Source of the DNA: RH2-MAG17b sp050745265
GTDB lineage: Bacteria > Acidobacteriota > Terriglobia > UBA7540
Direction: 5' to 3'
Assembly (NCBI GenBank): GCA_050745265.1
Contig: JBOGKE010000105.1
Coordinates: 1 to 64,000, forward strand
DNA length: 64,000 bases
The notes beneath the pieces were generated by a model, which searched no databases, had not been told where the DNA came from, and saw only the letters and a program-made list of their open reading frames with translations. Below are positions 61,687-64,000 of this stretch, one piece after another; the first letter of the stretch is position 1, and each line of letters begins with the position of its first letter. The position numbers and the translations under genes are program-made.

Positions 61687-62670
61687 TCATGGAAAACACT
61701 CGACAAGCTCATCCGGCGCGATCGGCGCCGTGCCGAATTTCAGCACCACCTGACCCGCCGCGCGATTAGCGATCTCGGCCGCATCGAGCATCGAGGCGCC
61801 CGCCGCATACGCCAGCGCCAGCACCGCGATCACGGTGTCGCCGGCGCCGGTGACGTCGAAGACGGGACGCGATTCGCTCTGAATCACGTGCGCGCCGGCG
61901 CCCGCCCGCGCTAGCGTCATGCCTTCAGCGCCTCGCGTGATAAGAACGTACTCGCACTCGAACGTTTCGAGGAGTCGATGCGCGCCGGTTTCGACGGCGG
62001 CGTGATCGCGCATCGGCATTCCGGCCATCAGTTCGGCCTCGCGCAGGTTCGGCGTCACCACGGTGGCGTGGCGGCAAATCTCGGGGTGCGAAGGCTTCGG
62101 ATCAACAAACACCGGCACGCGGCGCTCCCGAGCGAGCGAAAGGATTTTTTCGCAGAGGCGGGTTTCGATCGACCCTTTCAGGTAATCGGAAACCACGAGA
62201 GCATCCAACTCGCTCACGCGCCGGCGGAACGAGCGTTCAATGCGCGCGCTCGAGGCCGGCGAGATTGCCGAAACTCGTTCGAAGTCAATCCGCAGCAACT
62301 GCTGCTGGTGGGCGGCAATTCTGAGCTTGCGCGGCGTGACGCGACCGCGTTCGGGCACCAGCGTTTCGGTCGCGATGTTGCGGCTTCTCAACAGCGCCAT
62401 CAAGCGCCGTCCGCTTTCGTCCGAACCGACCGCACCCCACGGAATAGCTCGCGCGCCCAGCGTGCTAAGGTTGGCCGCGACGTTTCCCGCGCCGCCCGGG
62501 AATCCAGCCGGCGGCTGATCAATCAGGACCACGGGCACCGGCGCCTCGGGAGAGATGCGCGTGGCTTCGCCCTGCAACACCTCATCGAGCATGAAGTCAC
62601 CGAAGACGCCGACCGTCTTTCCTCGAAATGAGCCGACGATACGCGCCCAGTGCTGGCTTCTTTTGTTCAC
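61687..62670 (-). CDS. Heptose 7-phosphate kinase-type PfkB kinase (canonical HldE1-like)
   Basis: This 327-residue protein matches the kinase domain of HldE more closely than the copy at 54642-55649: VGVFGDFMLDEVLQGEATRISPEAPVPVV, FPGGAGNVAANLSTLGARAI, LRIDFERV, VVSDYLKGSI, VFVDPKPSHPEI, TPNLREAELMAG, LITRGAEGMTL, and VTGAGDTVIAVLALAYA with the catalytic Asp. No nucleotidyltransferase domain is fused. The start overlap with the upstream GT9 gene (four bases) suggests a shared operon. The two kinases may serve different heptose anomers or one may be redundant. Confidence 0.88.
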   Translation of the reverse strand: MNKRSQHWARIVGSFRGKTVGVFGDFMLDEVLQGEATRISPEAPVPVVLIDQPPAGFPGGAGNVAANLSTLGARAIPWGAVGSDESGRRLMALLRSRNIATETLVPERGRVTPRKLRIAAHQQQLLRIDFERVSAISPASSARIERSFRRRVSELDALVVSDYLKGSIETRLCEKILSLARERRVPVFVDPKPSHPEICRHATVVTPNLREAELMAGMPMRDHAAVETGAHRLLETFECEYVLITRGAEGMTLARAGAGAHVIQSESRPVFDVTGAGDTVIAVLALAYAAGASMLDAAEIANRAAGQVVLKFGTAPIAPDELVECFP

Positions 62671-63845
62671 GGTATGGATTTCAGCGCCGCGTTGCCTGGC
62701 GCCTGCGCCGTATCGAGGAGCGAATCGGCTGCCGCGCGCACCTGCTCAACGCCCACGGAAAGAATACACTCGGGAGCGTCAAAGCGATAGCATCGATCGC
62801 CGGGACAAGGGTTACAGTCGTAAGGATTCTGGATAATGCGGAAGGCGCTGCCCGGCCGCGCATCCCGTGCTGATTGGGATCCGGTCCAGGGGCGCCAGAT
62901 GCGCGAGCTCGATGAGCCAAAGATGACAATCACCGGCCGGCCGACTGCGGCGGCGATGTGCGCGGGGCCGCTGTCATTTCCGGCGAAGAGCTTCGCGCCG
63001 GCAATTGCGGCGATCAGGCAGCGCAGCGGCTGACCCTCCACTCGCCGGAGCGGCTTGCCCGCCTCGCGCTCCACGTCATCGAGGCACGCGGATTCCCCGG
63101 CGCCGCAGCAGTAAATCACCGCCAAGCCGTGTTGTTCCTCCAGGTACTGGCCGAGCTCGGCGAAGCGCTCGGGCGGCCACTGTTTGGTTGCGAAGAGCGC
63201 CGCCGGATGAAGAATCGCATACTCACAAGAAGGCGCGAGGCCGAGGCGTTCCCGCTCCGCATCCCACGCTGCCTTGCCTTGTTGAGTGACATACAGCTCC
63301 GAGGGGGAGACGGGCTGCAAGGGCAGGCCCAGCCAGAAAAAGGCGGCTGCGTGGTGCTCCGCCGTGTGGACAACCGCTTGCGACAAAATGGCGCGAGCGT
63401 CGGGAATGGAGAGGTCGTACACCCGCTGGTTGCGGAAGTGGAAGAAGCCGGCCTTCGCGCGCCCTCCGCTCCAGCGAGCGAGATAGGTGCTCGAAGGGCC
63501 GCCGTGCAGGTTAACGCAGAGGTCAAATTTCCTGCTGCGCAGTTCCCGGATCAGCCGGATCAACTCGAGTGTGCGGCCCACCCCTCTTCGCGCCTTCAGA
63601 GTAAGCACTTCTTCGACGCACGTATTTCCGTCGAGCAGGTCGCGGAAGCACTCCTCGAGCACGACTGAAACGCGCAGGTCGGGGCGCCATCGTTTCAGCA
63701 GGCGCAGGCTCGGCGTGAGCAAAACGGTATCGCCAAGCGAGCGGAGGCGAATCAGCAGGATGCGCGCGCCAGAAGGGAGGTTCGGCAGGACGGAAGCGGG
63801 TTTCACACTCTTAGGGCGGCAACCAGGCGCTCGCGCGCGTGTCAT
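62667..63845 (-). CDS. GT9-family glycosyltransferase (ADP-heptose:LPS heptosyltransferase-like)
   Basis: This 392-residue GT9 protein has a basic 25-residue N-terminal extension before ILLIRLRSLGDTVLLTPSLRLLKRWRPDL, the usual start of the fold. Further motifs are CVNLHGGPSSTYLARWSGGRAKAG, LHPAALFATKQWPPERFAEL and FAGNDSGPAHIAAAVGRPVIVIFGSSSS. The C-terminal NPYDCNPCPGDRCYRFDAPECILSV region has several cysteines. It probably adds a further heptose to the core. Its start overlaps the Trm112-like gene stop by four bases and its stop overlaps the kinase start by four. Confidence 0.9.
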   Translation of the reverse strand: MTRARAPGCRPKSVKPASVLPNLPSGARILLIRLRSLGDTVLLTPSLRLLKRWRPDLRVSVVLEECFRDLLDGNTCVEEVLTLKARRGVGRTLELIRLIRELRSRKFDLCVNLHGGPSSTYLARWSGGRAKAGFFHFRNQRVYDLSIPDARAILSQAVVHTAEHHAAAFFWLGLPLQPVSPSELYVTQQGKAAWDAERERLGLAPSCEYAILHPAALFATKQWPPERFAELGQYLEEQHGLAVIYCCGAGESACLDDVEREAGKPLRRVEGQPLRCLIAAIAGAKLFAGNDSGPAHIAAAVGRPVIVIFGSSSSRIWRPWTGSQSARDARPGSAFRIIQNPYDCNPCPGDRCYRFDAPECILSVGVEQVRAAADSLLDTAQAPGNAALKSIP

Positions 63846-64000
63846 TCGGCTTCGATCCGGGCTTCATCGACGAGCATAACGGGAATATCGTCTTTGATTG
63901 GGTAAACGCGATGACACTGGCCGCACTTCAGCCCTTGGCCGTCCGGGGTTAATTTGACCGGAAACTTGCACACCGGGCACACCAGAATGTCGAGAAGGTC
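63842..64000 (-). CDS. Trm112-like zinc-ribbon protein, N-terminus cut by window edge
   Basis: Fifty-two codons of a small protein remain: DLLDILVCPVCKFPV at the edge, then CGQCHRVYPIKDDIPVMLVDEARIEAE. The CPVC and CGQC pairs form a zinc ribbon and the IPVML strand is typical of Trm112-like (UPF0434) proteins, which often lie next to LPS genes such as lpxK and heptosyltransferases. Only the first few residues can be missing. It is the first visible gene of the heptose operon that runs leftward. Confidence 0.9.
   Translation of the reverse strand, partial: DLLDILVCPVCKFPVKLTPDGQGLKCGQCHRVYPIKDDIPVMLVDEARIEAE

Overview
The window is a piece of a GC-rich Gram-negative chromosome, most likely from an Acidobacteriota (soil acidobacterium). 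The main pointers are two secreted proteins of the VWFA-related acidobacterial type, a fragment of an ADOP-type (MacB/FtsX-like) permease, a large exopolysaccharide operon with XrtA-type accessory genes, ADP-heptose and heptosyltransferase genes that imply an LPS outer membrane, and many intergenic palindromic repeats. No rRNA, CRISPR array, insertion sequence or replication origin was seen. One tRNA is present, tRNA-Ser(GCT).

Layout. (1) 1-12223, minus strand: a ten-gene exopolysaccharide operon, read from a sigma-54-type AAA+ regulator that lacks the GAFTGA loop through export protein, outer-membrane barrel, chain-length protein, ExeA-like ATPase, tyrosine kinase, undecaprenyl-phosphate sugar transferase, GT2, O-antigen-ligase-like protein and an asparagine-synthase-like amidotransferase cut by the window edge. 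(2) 12660-18712: housekeeping genes nfo, leuS, a membrane protein, guaA and an XRE regulator. (3) 18939-27188, plus strand: a FlgO/TPR protein, an NfeD protease with its slipin partner, a SPOR protein, a VOC protein, lnt, and prfB with the programmed +1 frameshift. (4) 27270-31282: a GH63-type glycosidase and a FemAB-like protein. (5) 31520-37467: an accessory island in which a BsuBI/PstI-type restriction-modification pair abuts a truncated ADOP permease, followed by a secreted phage-tail-fibre-like protein and a small unknown protein. (6) 37789-46578: a metallophosphoesterase, GT2, secreted DUF4082/FnIII and beta-helix proteins, tRNA-Ser, an HNH protein, an unannotated 54-aa gene and a PilZ protein. 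(7) 46615-53335: eno, a YdjM-like hydrolase, a VTT protein, a compact unit for a 13-aa Lys-rich peptide, and a tail-to-tail pair of VWFA proteins. (8) 53541-64000: heptose activation and transfer (three GT9 enzymes, two HldE1-type kinases, one HldE2-type nucleotidyltransferase), an ICMT-like methyltransferase, a DUF3108 protein, ComEC and Trm112.

Together the genes build and regulate the cell surface: exopolysaccharide synthesis and export, LPS core heptose, lipoprotein acylation and secreted adhesin-like proteins, set among core translation and nucleotide genes. The least explained element is the minus-strand unit at 50269-50469. It has a consensus -35, a 5' UTR hairpin, a strong Shine-Dalgarno, an ORF of 13 codons (MPAKKKAKAKKKR) and a strong intrinsic terminator.
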